Source: Lasioglossum baleicum
Lineage: Eukaryota; Arthropoda; Insecta; Hymenoptera; Halictidae
Reading direction: 5' to 3'
Assembly (NCBI RefSeq): GCF_051020765.1
Contig: NC_134934.1
Span: 7,702,001 to 7,766,000 of the forward strand
Length of the DNA stretch: 64,000 nt
Position numbers and translations under genes: made by a program. Shown one piece after another: positions 52,585-64,000 of the stretch; the stretch's first letter is position 1; every line of letters begins with the position of its first letter. The notes below the pieces were generated by a model that saw nothing but the letters and a program-made list of their open reading frames with translations, ran no database searches and had not been told where the DNA came from.

Positions 52585-53470
52585 CTACAGACTAAATTTT
52601 TCTCTGAATTTTAGTTGGACTGATCGACTTTAATTCTTTACTAATGCCAAAATGAATTTTTTAGAATCTCATGGAGACGTTGCTTCAAATGATCTCAGGA
52701 ATTAGCTCTTCGACAGACTACAATCTGAATTTTAGTTGGACTGGTCGACTTTAATTCCTTACTAATGCCAAAGTGAATTTTGTAGAATCCCATGGAGACG
52801 TTGCTTCAAATGATCTCAGGAATTAGCTCTTCGACAGACTACAATCTGAATTTTAGTTGGACTGGTCGACTTTAATCCTTTACTAATGCCAAAGTGAATT
52901 TTGTAGAATCCCATGGAGACGTTGCTTCAAATGATCTCAGGAAGTAGCTCTTCGACAGACTACAATCTGAATTTTAGTTGGACTGGTCGACTTTAATCCT
53001 TTACTAATGCCAAAGTGAATTTTGTAGAATCCCATGGAGACGTTGCTTCAAATGATCTCAGGAATTAGCTCTTCGACAGACTACAATCTGAATTTTAGTT
53101 GGACTGGTCGACTTTAATCCTTTACTAATGCCAAAGTGAATTTTGTAGAATCCCATGGAGACGTTGCTTCAAATGATCTCAGGAAGTAGCTCTTCGACAG
53201 ACTACAATCTGAATTTTAGTTGGACTGGTCGACTTTAATCCTTTACTAATGCCAAAGTGAATTTTGTAGAATCCCATGGAGACGTTGCTTCAAATGATCT
53301 CAGGAATTAGCTCTTCGACAGACTACAATCTGAATTTTAGTTGGACTGGTCGACTTTAATCCTCTACAAATGTCAAAGTGAATTTTGTAGAATCCCATGG
53401 AGACGTTGCTTCAAATGATCTCAGGAATTGCCTCTTTCAAGGAAGTACAACATTTTTGGGACAGCCTATA
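52585..53470. repeat. Tandem array, 7 units of 121 bp
   Basis: Successive ctcttcgacagactac motifs are exactly 121 bp apart (52711, 52832, 52953, 53074, 53195, 53316). The array ends in aggaagtacaacatttttgg gacagcctata, a MITE end in reverse. Units differ by few bases; gaattagc and gaagtagc variants alternate in the middle. Confidence 0.92.
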
Positions 53471-53535
53471 TAACGATTACTAGTTTAAGAACTAGTTGAA
53501 GTTTAAAACTGTAAAAAGATTAGAAGAATATTATA

Positions 53536-54066
53536 GGTTTTGCACTCCACATTCACCCTTTTGCAAGTCAAATTCAACCTTGTGCAAAACAATTTCACCT
53601 TCTTGTAAATCAATTTCACCCATTAAGAATATTTAAAATTAATTATCTATGTATTTAGATTAAATTATATATTTATTTAGACACACGTGAACGGTGTCAT
53701 TACTGCGAGGGACACATAGCTTCAATAAATACATATGTACTTTCACTTTTTAAATTGATTGTACATATGTACATATATAATCAGAAAATGGCTACAATGA
53801 ATATACATATCTACGCACAGTTTCCATACATTATTTGAATGATAAAACCTGTATTAATGCTATCGGCGCACTGGTTCGATCATTTGATATTTAAAAGCAA
53901 TTTTGCAAATTACCGCATATCTTTGCAGTTAATAAAATTTTGAATTTCTTAACGACGCATTTACAAAACTTACTTAAAACCACTTCATTTGCAAAAGGTC
54001 GAATTTAATTTGCAAAAGGGTGAAATTGATTTGCAAAGGGGTGAATTTTGATTGCAAAACCTGTAG
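53536..54066. mobile_element. Foldback-like element with short-repeat arms
   Basis: Left arm has repeats ttcacccttttgcaagtcaa; right arm the complement (tttgcaaaagggtgaaattg). Units are about 21 bp. The centre includes a piece of the ggttcgatc family (53868). Confidence 0.7.
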
Positions 54067-54119
54067 AGGATGTCAACATGTAATTTTCAACATCTTGAAA
54101 TGATTAAAGAAGGATTATT

Positions 54120-55650
54120 TGGCTCGAATGCCTTGCAATTGACGGACACGATTATTATTTTGCATAGTGATCGGCTGCCCAATGATCACAATATTATCGG
54201 CTAGCATTATAAAAGACCTGGGTTTGAGAAGACGGTTAGATCGAGACGTTCTAATCACGCAGGATTCGCGGAGACGTCTCCGGGATCTTCTAGGACAATT
54301 CTCGAGACTCGGGACGAGGGGGGAGAGAGAGAGAGAGAGAGAGAGATAGAGCGGATCGTGGGATCGCGGTACGAATGCCGAGGAGGTCGAGGTGGCTTTA
54401 GTAATATTCAGGGACCCGGTGGATCGTGAGTGGGTGTTCCCAGGTGATCCGCAGGGTGCAGAGCGCGATCGAGGGGCGTTCACTGGTTGCGCGGGGACCT
54501 CTCGTTCGCCTAGCCTCTCTTCGCCTTTCCTCGCGAGTATCGGTGAACCAGGTGAACGAGGTGAACAAGGCTCATGAGTAGCCTCGCGAATAGACTGCGA
54601 TCTCCCGGATCCGTCTTTCTCGTAAACCAGCGATTAATCACAGTTAAAAGGGTACGCGGGCAGACGCTGGTTCGACAGTCCCACGGCCGCGTCCCTTCAG
54701 TAGTGGATCGTGTTCGGAAAATTTTCTATCGACGAAAGAAACGCGTGTGTGTCACGTTCCCTCGGTTACGTCGCATCGTTTATAACTTTGAATCCGGACG
54801 AGCTCCGCGCCGGCTCTCAGTTCGATAACGCGGCGCTCTAATTGCTCGGTTCGCACGTGGGAACCTCGACGCTCGAACGATTACGCGCGCGCCGCGCCGC
54901 AGAGAAACGAGAGTCGGGTATATAGTTAATAGAGGAGCTCCGAAACCGCGAGCTTTCACGAGACGATAGTCTTGTCTCGATCAAAAGTACACACCGGCTT
55001 GTCAATTAGCTGTCGCGCCGCGTACACCGGCCAGCGGGCACCGGCGGAAATCTCGAGCTCGCCCCTCATTGTTGGCCTGTCGGGCCTCTGTCTCTAAACG
55101 ATCCTAATTATCATCCTCCGATGGCCGGCAATTAATGCGCGCGGTTGCGAGATCTGGACTCTTTCGTATGCCGACTCGACGAACGGCGAAAGTCCGCTCT
55201 CGACCACGTAGCCGTGCCTCGAAATTATGATCGAGCCTCAGCGCGCGCCGCTTTATCGTGTCGCCCTCGCCCCGCTAGTTACGAAACCGAGCTCACGTGT
55301 CTATATACTCGATAGATTTACGTTCCGGTATTCGATACGAGGAGCTGCGCGATCGAACACCGTTTGCTGTTCCGTTCGTCCCGATTGTCCCGTTCGAGGA
55401 AACGCGCGCGTCTTCGTCTCCAAGCTACGAGGATGACCTCGAGTCGTCGCTGTCTCTCATTCGCTGGACGAGCCTCTTCGCTTTTAAGGTCGTCACACGA
55501 TAGACTCTCGACACCGTTACACGTGTCAGCTGCCGATCGCGCCGCAGCTCTGCTGCGTGTTTACCTGTTTACTCGTTTAGTGCTCGTTTACTCGAATTCC
55601 AGGTAGATCGAGTCGACGCGGGACTCGATCGAATCGATACAGCCACACGA
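54120..55650. other. GC-rich, CpG-rich stretch without a recognised gene
   Basis: Open on several frames on both strands, with a (ga)n run at 54330-54350. No domain, signal peptide or splice-consistent exon was found. It could hold upstream regulatory sequence or the first exon of Cda5, which I cannot show. Confidence 0.3.
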
Positions 55651-55665
55651 AAGAGTCCTTGTTAT

Positions 55666-56073
55666 TCTTAAAGATGTTCTGGAGGTATATAAAAAAGCAA
55701 CAAAATTTTTGAAAGTTTGACGAGATATAATTCTTAGTAAATTAATGCAATTATCAAAGTTTGGGTCCGATTCACTGCACCGTTTAAGAATTATAGCTAT
55801 TTAAGGTTTGCACATTTTAACACGTCTTCTCTTATGGAGAATTCATAAAATTCCACTTCAAACCCTATTTAGGTTTACGGCATCAATAAATAAATAATTA
55901 ATTAATCAATTCAAACCCTATTTAAACCTTGAGAAAACGTAACTAGAAACTCCACGAAAAAAATACACTCGAAAACAAAAATATACTCGTGAATGGCTTT
56001 CATTGCCAATATATTGATGGATTTCGAATTTCTTGTACTTTTGTCTCTCATTCTACCTCCAGAACATCCTTAA
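55666..56073. mobile_element. Complete MITE (ttaaagatgttctgg ends)
   Basis: About 408 bp, ends taaagatgttctggaggtat and complement. Same family as 29416-30409. Confidence 0.8.
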
Positions 56074-56099
56074 ACCTTGGACTTGGATTCGTCGAATTG

Positions 56100-57620
56100 A
56101 ATCGCCAGAATTTCAATAAGTGAATGGGTGTCTGGAAGAAGGGCCTATGTCAGGTTTTTCCAGTTTTATGGGAGCGCATGAAGAACTGATTTGCTTTAAC
56201 ATTCAATGAAACAAACTGGGTAAAATGTCTTTGTACGGGTTTTTATTGCTGCAATTCACGTTCGAGTTCAAAATTGCGCTCCTACAGAATGCGTCATAAA
56301 CTCTTTCCCCGAACTCTTTCAATTTGCTTTTCATACTTTAGGTCAAGATAGACACTCTCTGCGAGGGTTTAAACCTTAAACATTAAGGTTTGCCCTACTT
56401 TGTGTAATTAAACCAGCGTCAAGGGGTACCACCCTGTGTTAGGTTTCTACCTGTAATATGTTTATTATGAGGTATTGAATGGACCGTGGATTCGTAGCCG
56501 ATTTTATATATTTATGGCAAAACTGTGTGAAGGTGAAACTTAAAGTAGAATACTCGTAAACAAATTGAAGAATGAAGAATTCTAGGAACTATGCAATTTG
56601 GCTAGGACTACGTCTCGTTATTTCGTTTTGTCATATTTAGAAGGTTCGTGGCGTGTTGCAAGTTCTCAAGATTATCACTTTCCCTATTGTCCGACGCGTC
56701 TATTGATTCAGCAGCAGTTCCTCCAGGTTCGTGATGCACGAATGTAGTCGTTCCAGTGACCTACATTAGGATCGGAGCCATACAAATCTTCCGCTGATTG
56801 CGTATTCCTTGTTCGTGCTGCTATTGTTACGATTCGGTAAAAATAAATCCGTTGGAATCGTAAAAGTAAATGACACAAAGACCACGCCTAAGTGTACCAG
56901 ACCAACGCTCAGACAGCGACTCGGAAATCTTATTGTACATAAACTTCATTATCAACTAATTGGTAACGATTATTAGTAGACTGCGGATGTTTATGCAAAA
57001 TAAAAAAATGTTTGCATTGATTGCAGGACACAGGAGCGAAATAAAAATTGCAAATCTGGTATTCCCGTATTTTTTGAGTCGCTGAATATGAATTTCATTT
57101 CAAAATTTCAGAAACCAGAATGGCGGATTCAATATTCATCGATCCGAAATCGACGGATTTATTAATTGTTAAATAAATTAGAGTATTCCTTGCGTTTGGC
57201 CATGTTATGGTGATTCGGGTCGTTACCAACGCGTTGACTATTTATCGTTGTAACTTTTACATTTGCAAGTATCTGCACGAAACTTTTATGCGGCCATCTT
57301 AGGGAGGCTCTAACAAATATTTCTATGCAAAATTCATCGTGACCTCTCGTGAACTTCGCTTTGTAATCGTCATTAATGAACAATACGTCAGGAAAATAGG
57401 TGTTTCGGAAAAAAGACAATTGTCAAAGTTTAAAAATATTATTATACTACTAGTTTTGCTGGAATGATTACTCATAAAAAAGTATGATGAGGCAAACTAC
57501 GTTTGCCAATTTCAGGAAGAAGTGCGATCACTCTGACTTGCATTTTTGCTTGTTTTCAAACTTCTCTCAAAAGAGAATGTGCGACTTATAGCAATTCATA
57601 TTTATGCGAAAACTTAGTCT
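56100..57620. other. AT-rich non-coding stretch
   Basis: No gene. A partial tagactgcggat MITE starts at 56977. A small - strand frame at 57162-57419 is probably chance. Confidence 0.4.
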
Positions 57621-57626
57621 GTACAT

Positions 57627-58377
57627 TTAAGAACCTGTTGGCAGAAATTTCGGCCACGTTTCGCCGATTCTGAACCACTGTGCGACGGGTTCAAAAATTG
57701 CTCTGCGAAAGTGCAGAACTATCGCTGCAAGTTTCACTTGTTCGACGAACTTTTGCAAGCTGTCGATGCATTCGCGGCACGCGAGTAATCTGGTCAAACG
57801 ATCGGTGTCTTCGGATCGGAAAGGCTGACTCGCTCGACCGAGAATCCGAACGAGGCGGCCTTGCGGAGCCTCTTTCACCTGAGGATGGTCGCGGCCGATC
57901 CTGTCAGGGAATCCCCTGGGTCGCGCTAGAAAACCGTTTCCACAAACGCGACGCTACTTCGTGCCACACGTTCTAGGACTTTTGTCATGTTCGAAGATAT
58001 ACAATACACCGGGTGTACATTTTCTTCGTGTACATAAAATATATTACGTTCGTTTGCGTATCGAGATCCTGTGCGGTCGACGAACGCTTCGGCGAACCAC
58101 GTTCGCGTCTCGGTAAGCAGCCGCTGGATCGTGTCAGTTTCTAATTCGGGATCGTCGAGCCGTGACTCAACGACGGGACAAGGACCCGAAAGAAAGTCCG
58201 CGGTGCACCGAGGGGCCTCGATCGAGCCTCGATCAAGCCTCGATTTTCTCCGGGCGAGATCCTGCGCGAGGATTCGAGGTTTCTTTTCGCATCGCACAAT
58301 GTTCCGACAGGCGGACTCGGTATTTTCACGTTTTGCAAAGAACTGAGTTTCCAGTTACACTGAATTCGGAAAATCAA
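57627..58377 (-). CDS. Possible unrecognised coding sequence or pseudogene, low confidence
   Basis: Two - strand stretches look protein-like: 58297-57926 (with RLLTETRTWFAEAFVDRTGS, NIFYVHEENVHPVYCIS) and 57878-57627 (RLTRLLACRECIDSLQKFVE, FEPVAQWFRIGETWPKFLP, then stop). A cctcag acceptor-like site precedes the second. I recognise no family. The GC-rich + strand is open as well, so it may be chance. Confidence 0.2.
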
Positions 58378-58499
58378 TATGACTCCATTTTATTTTTATT
58401 GGTCAGGACTCCTCATATAATAATAAATACTGGAGATTGGTCAAAGTGGAGGGTTTCGTGGGTGACGTCATAGAGAATCTCGAAGTCGCTAGAATCCTA

Positions 58500-59770
58500 C
58501 ATATATTATCAAATTTCTAGGTTTCGTTCATATCAAATGAACGATGAATGTTTCGGACGCAAGGAAAAACAGGAACAAGGAAGAACTCCGCGTCTCTTTC
58601 TTTCCTATACGCTGTCCTTCTTTGCGTTCAAAACTTTCATCGTTCATTACACAAATAAATATAGTTGGAATTATTTCATATTTTGTATCATTTCCATTAG
58701 AAAAATGCCACGACTATGTTCATCAAAGTTCCATAAAAAAATAATGAAAAATAAACATGTTTTGTTATTGGGTCAGTTATGTTCACACTTCTCGGCGACC
58801 GAGTCCTCTCGAGCTTCGTTGTCCTTTTGTACGTTCGGCAGAGGTCAAAGAATAGTATACCTGGTCGACAATTGTCCCTGACCCGTGTTTTGGACAATTA
58901 TCGAGGAAACAATGCAATTCTTGATGGACTTATGAAAGTGCCGTAGTTATTTCCCTTTCACATGGATTATCTATTGTGTTCCAAATAGTTCCGCATCTTT
59001 CTATAAATTGGAATATTTTTAGTATACTTTTCCTTGTGCTGTGCAACAATCATTTAAGTGTCACAGATAATTCAGTGGACATTGATGTTTATCGAATGTA
59101 TATTGCTTTCTAAATGTCCATCACCTTCAAAAACGATTAAATTAATAAGGCTCATTAAAAATTGTACACGCATTTAAAAATCAACGTTTTATAAATAATA
59201 TTATGGATTATTGTTTATGTTAAAACTGAACATGATTTTTCAGGCAGTTCCGATAACGAGACAAGAACAATGTTTTCAACCGATTTCGATGAAATGTTCA
59301 CAATGCATATACATACAAGTAACCGTTCAAATGCTTCGTTATATTTATTCTGATTGTGTTTCATACATGAGAATACAATATACCTTCAAACTAGTGGGTC
59401 ACTCAAATCATTTCAACAAAAAAATGATTACATTAGTTTTGTTCGCAAAAATCAATTTTTTGCAAAGTCCTGAGCTCGTAGACAAATTTTGAGACCAGAT
59501 TTGAAATCAGCGTGGAAAAATCTACGCGAAATGATGTATAGCATGGTAAAAAGAAATTCCGCGCGTGGTATGGGAAAACCCAGAATTCTCTTGAAATTGT
59601 GCAAGTTCAACGAATATTTCAAGGTTGAAAAACGTTCGTACCATAATCTCTCTATTTTTCCCATAGTCTGCAAAGAGTTTCAGCTTTAATTTCACCGAAA
59701 GTTCTTTGATTTTGTCAATAGATTTCATTCTAATTGCCCGTCCGGAGCACTGTGCGACGCGACGACCACG
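58500..59770. other. Repeat remnants
   Basis: 58575-58760 shares ccgcgtctctttctttccta and gaaaaatgccacga with 4090-4340 (first motif also near 37290). 59230-59755 is a decayed copy of the element at 20081-20558. No gene. Confidence 0.5.
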
Positions 59771-60488
59771 CAAGGGCCCGTCGACAAAAACGCGTTACTC
59801 GGGCCAGACCAACGCCTGCCCGATGATTGCTCGTGTATCGCTTTCGAGAGAAATCCCTAAAGAAAGTTTTCCACGGCGAGCGTAATTAATCGGTCCACGC
59901 GAGTCGGGAACTGGGTCGCGCGTTACTCGCGGCTGTCACGTATCCTCCGCGCCTGCGAAACGGCGAGCATTGCGAAACTCGGATTACGGTTTTAATTGCG
60001 TGGCTGCGATACGTATTCGCGAAATTTCGCGATTGCGACTCGGTTCCAGAGGCGTCGTCCAGTGTCGTCCCGAGCTTTCAACGTGCGCGAACTTGTACCT
60101 TTCACTCTCGAGCGCACCGACACCTTCGATTCTCTCCAAAACCGAACGCTAGACGGAATAACCGTTGCGCAAAATTATTACGCATCCTCCGATTATTTAG
60201 TGTGTGCAACGCTGATCTCGCGCGCACGCGGAGATACAGCTCGATGCTCATCTCTCCGTTCGCACCTGTGAGAAGCCTCTCCCTGACCCAGCGAGGTCGT
60301 TCTTCGTCGCTTAAGAACGCGAAAGGTCCATCGTCGCCTCTTGCCCAATCCTAGATCCTAATCTGCCATCCTTTCTAGATACGCGAATCCATGAATCTTT
60401 TTTGCACGCCGGAGTAATCACATATTGTCGTTCATCGTCGCTACCTCGATCTATCCTACCGTTGGAATTATGCTGATGGCGGATATGC

Positions 60489-61514
60489 AGACAGCGGAAC
60501 TTTATACAAAATAAAAATTTTCTACCTGATTTGCAACCAATTGGAGTGACATAGAAATTTATTTTCTCTCTCTGAACATATTCAACGGGTTCAAATACAA
60601 AATAGAAATTTCATATCTGATTTGCAACCGATTGGAAGGACGTAGAATTTTATTTTCTCTCTGAACATATATTCAACGGGTTGAAAATACAAAATAGAAA
60701 TTTTCTACCTGATTTGCAACCAATTGGAGTGACATAGAAATTTATTTTCTCTCTCTGAACATATTCAACGGGTTCAAATACAAAATAGAAATTTTATATC
60801 TGATTTGCAACCGATTGGAAGGACGTAGAATTTTATTTTCTCTCTGAACATATATTCAACGGGTTGAAAATACAAAATAGAAATTTTCTACCTGATTTTC
60901 AACCAATTCGAGTGACATAGAAATTTATTTTCTCTCTGAACATATTCAACGGATTTAAAATACAAAATAGAAATTTTCTACCTCATTTGTAACCAATTGG
61001 AGTGACATAGAAATTTATTTTCTCTCTGAACATATTTAACGGGTTGAAAATACAAAATAAAAAGTTTCTACCTAATTTGCAACCAATTGGAGTGACATAG
61101 AAATTTATTTTCTCTCTCTGAACATATCCAACGGATTGAAAATACAAAATAGAAATTTTCTACCTGATTTGCAACCGATTGGAAGGACGTAGAATTTTAT
61201 TTTCTCTCTGAACATATATTCAACGGGTTGAAAATACAAAATAGAAATTTTCTATCTGATTTGCAACCGATTGGAAGGACGTAGAAATTTATTTTCTCTC
61301 TCTGAACATATTCAACGGGTTAAAAATACAAAATAAAAATTTTCTACCTGATTTAGAACCAATTGGAGTGACATAGAAATTTATTTTCTCTCTCTGAACA
61401 TATTCAACGGGTTGAAAATAATATAACAGTATTTTAAAATTCGCCTAATGTTTTTAACGTTTTAAATGACATCTACTCGTTTTTGTTATAATTGCATAAA
61501 ATCCGCTGTCTAGT
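60489..61514. mobile_element. hAT-like MITE enlarged by an internal tandem array
   Basis: Ends agacagcggaacttta and ataaaatccgctgtcta match the hAT-like MITE family. Between them are 10 units of 90-92 bp beginning at 60507, 60598, 60690, 60781, 60873, 60963, 61053, 61145, 61237 and 61329. Confidence 0.88.
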
Positions 61515-61859
61515 CATGATGCGTCATTCACTAGATACCAGATATGTATATCTAAAAATTCGACGATTTACAGTCGAGGACTTCAGTCGGTTTCGATAAC
61601 ATAATCTAATAATTTTCCTCGAGATCGTCACCTAGAAGATTGCTTGTGAACTTTTTCTCGGTATAAAACATATTCACCGAGAGGATCCTATTAATAGGCT
61701 TCCGGTATGTAAAGTGATAACACGGCCATGTTATTTTCACAGTTACCGATTTCTGCAGTGTCGCGATCGTCTTGTTTCTTGTCACTCATGTTACATGACG
61801 GAGTATCAAATGTTACGCTCACTCCTCGACGAAATGTACGTTCGCTAACAACAGTAAAC

Positions 61860-62290
61860 CATTGTCATATTCGGACACTTTTAAAAGAACAATAACTGTT
61901 TTAATATCAGATCATACGACTTGGAAATTAGAACAATTAATTTACTACGTGACGTGGAGAAGAAATTGTCAATTATGCATATTCTGAAGATTTCATCAAA
62001 ATCGGTAGATGCGGGAGAAAACTACAGGCATTGAATCGATGATTATAGAGACTGAAAATCATGAAAAACTGCAATTTTCATTCATATTGCAACGTTGATC
62101 GATGTATTTTTTAAATTTTCAGTACAGGCCCCCATAAAAAAGTTGTAAACAACAACTTCTAGTGTTTTCTCTGTAATTTCGACGAATTGCGATTTTTTCA
62201 CGTCTTGCAGTAACCTAATTGCTGTAACTTCTCAAAAAATATCCAAGTCTGATCTGATATTAAAAAAGTTATGAGTCAGAGTCGCCAGTT
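61860..62290. repeat. Decayed Tc1/mariner-derived palindromic repeat
   Basis: attcggacactttt on the left and aaaaaagttatgagtcagag on the right; internal atatcagatc/gatctgatatta inverted match. Confidence 0.55.
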
Positions 62291-62322
62291 TAAGATTTGT
62301 CTCCCCACTCTACGCGATTAAT

Positions 62323-62323
62323 C

Positions 62324-62359
<36 letters not shown>
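62323..62359. repeat. (ag)n(g)n microsatellite
   Basis: About 14 ag repeats followed by a run of nine g. Confidence 0.9.
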
Positions 62360-62360
<1 letters not shown>

Positions 62361-62399
62361 TAACTTTTTCCCCTGAACTCGAGTGAATTCCCCTGATCA

Positions 62400-63110
62400 G
62401 GCGGTTACGATGGTTACAATGCGAGGCTTTCTCCACGAAAGTTTTCGACGTTGAAAGAACCGGACGGACGATCGTTGTTCGGTGTCGACGCAACGGGTAA
62501 ACGCACGAACGTTAGGATTACGGTAACCGGTGGCGGTTACGACTCGATGCTCTACTTCGAGTCGCAATCGATTCCCGAAGTCACGCGAAGAAAGTTAAAA
62601 ACCGTTACCGAGAACAGACGCTCGTCGTGCTTCCCACTGCACCGATCCGGAAACGATTTTCCTCTTAACTTATCGATTCGGACGCGATTTTATAGCTCGT
62701 TGCGGGACACCTCGTGCGGTTCGATCACTGATTTTGATGTTCCTTTTCCGGCGCGGTACTTTGCCCGCGATTGGAAGCGTATCGAATGAGTCCTATAAAT
62801 CATCGGTATTTACGGGATTCCGTGAAAGCGGGCTCCTAATCGCGGTCCATTGCGCAAGATCGGCCGCTTTACGCTACCGGATACGATTTTTGCTTCGTAT
62901 GACAACATATTTAGCTAAACAAACGATCGTCTATGTTGGTCGATTCTTTTCTTTTTAATTATTTTTCGTCGCATCAAGTTTTAGTATTTGGGTTCGGCTT
63001 CACAATCATTTTATTCGTCCGAACGCTATCAAGCAATGTAACGTAAATATATTTAGAGATTCAATTCGATCGAAAAACAATAACGCATCAGTTGTCGGAC
63101 TTGAACGTGC
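62400..63110. other. GC-rich stretch, no gene recognised
   Basis: Short + strand frames without a known domain. Confidence 0.3.
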
Positions 63111-63122
63111 CGACCCGTATTC

Positions 63123-63402
63123 CAGAGTTAGGCAAAAATTGACGATTTACTTCATCAATCGATTGAACCAATCGTCGATTTTTCGATGATTTCTTTTTCT
63201 AATCAACGATTGACGATTAACTTCATCAATCGATTGATCCAATCGTCGATTTTTCGATTATTTCTTCTTTTAATCAACGATTGACGATTAACTTCTACAA
63301 TCGATTGAATCAATCGTCGATTTTACGATGATTTCTTTTTTAATCGAACAGATTAATCAATTAACCATGATTAAAATTTCAATCGATTAATGCCCAACTC
63401 TG
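63123..63402. mobile_element. hAT-like element with perfect 8-bp duplication
   Basis: 280 bp, ends cagagttaggc and gcccaactctg, flanks ccgtattc on both sides (63115-63122, 63403-63410). The interior is about three units of roughly 64 bp (cgattgacgattaacttcat...). Confidence 0.88.
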
Positions 63403-63410
63403 CCGTATTC

Positions 63411-64000
63411 GCAGATCCATAAGGATTCGTATTCACGGATCTTTAAATCCTTACTACACGGTTCATGTAACACGCGTGTTTACATACACGTGAAATAGGA
63501 ATCTCTACAATATGTTCTTGACTATAATCAAGAATCGCATTTTGTGTGACCACATCCTTAAGGCAGTATCGCCTAAATTCAATTTTATTTCGCGTTCGCA
63601 CAATGCGATTTAACTAGAGAGGAAAGAGGAATGAGTATCGCGAAATTAGACCCATGCGATCACTTTCGATGAAGTTTCCACGAGTGGCAAGAAAATCACA
63701 AACCGCAGCGATATGACGCGTTCAGGAAATCCCACGTTCAGCTGTCGACCGTTCTCCTAGTCGCAGCGTCGCGAGCTTATCGGAATCATTTGCTCAAGCG
63801 ACGATCGAACGAGTTCCGCTCCGAGCCGAGGAATTTTAGGAATGCCTCATGGGGACGGGGCCGTGAACCTTGCCGCGGTCCCAAGGTCGTTCGAGGGAAG
63901 GTCGAGCCGGAGAACGGTACCAGGATCTTCGGTCTAAACGATCGTTTTGTGTTCCATATTCCTCGAAGGCCGAGCGAGTCCCGCTTGGAGCCTCACTTTC
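63411..64000. other. Right edge, no gene recognised
   Basis: An acacgtgta-type repeat to about 63510, then mixed sequence becoming GC-rich. Nothing supportable. Confidence 0.3.

Noticed and set aside
52585..53470. CRISPR-like regular spacing
   Set aside because: Whole 121-bp units are repeated with no unique spacers; the host is a eukaryote. It is a tandem array inside a MITE.

Overview
This 64 kb window is insect nuclear DNA. Short AT-rich stretches full of transposon debris alternate with GC-rich, CpG-dense stretches. Genes are intron-rich, and palindromic MITEs, mariner remnants and foldback elements are abundant. The base composition and mobile elements suggest an aculeate hymenopteran (ant, bee or wasp), but that is an inference.

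Two real genes are readable, and they converge. (1) Positions 64-21797, + strand: the 3' part of a soluble adenylyl cyclase-like gene (ADCY10 family). I join 26 exons into one open frame of 1,621 residues. They cover the end of cyclase domain C1, a linker, cyclase domain C2, a STAND-type NTPase module (Walker A GAERSGKS, Walker B ILLDD) and the long helical C-terminal region. The gene starts upstream of the window. (2) Positions 47640-23705, - strand: a chitin deacetylase with one CBM14 chitin-binding domain, a long Q/P/T-rich linker, no LDLa domain and a NodB-like deacetylase domain. This layout fits group IV, Cda5. The signal-peptide exon was not found and lies upstream, somewhere in 47.6-64 kb or beyond. 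The gene carries two near-identical 226-bp exons (27272-27497 and 30692-30917) that must be used alternatively.

Layout: 0-21.8 kb cyclase exons and introns loaded with MITEs; 21.8-23.7 kb the convergent 3' ends; 23.7-47.6 kb Cda5; 47.6-64 kb mostly repeats and non-coding sequence, including two satellite-like arrays (7 x 121 bp and 10 x about 91 bp) that appear to have grown inside MITEs.

The most interesting points are: loss of the conserved catalytic residues in C2 of the cyclase; the mutually exclusive catalytic exons of Cda5; several odd splice sites in the cyclase (a GC donor, an apparent GA donor, and a 68-bp duplication that doubles an acceptor); a mariner whose 5' end was replaced by an inverted copy of its 3' end; and nested transposons whose insertion order can be read from their target-site duplications. 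No new defence or enzymatic system is visible.
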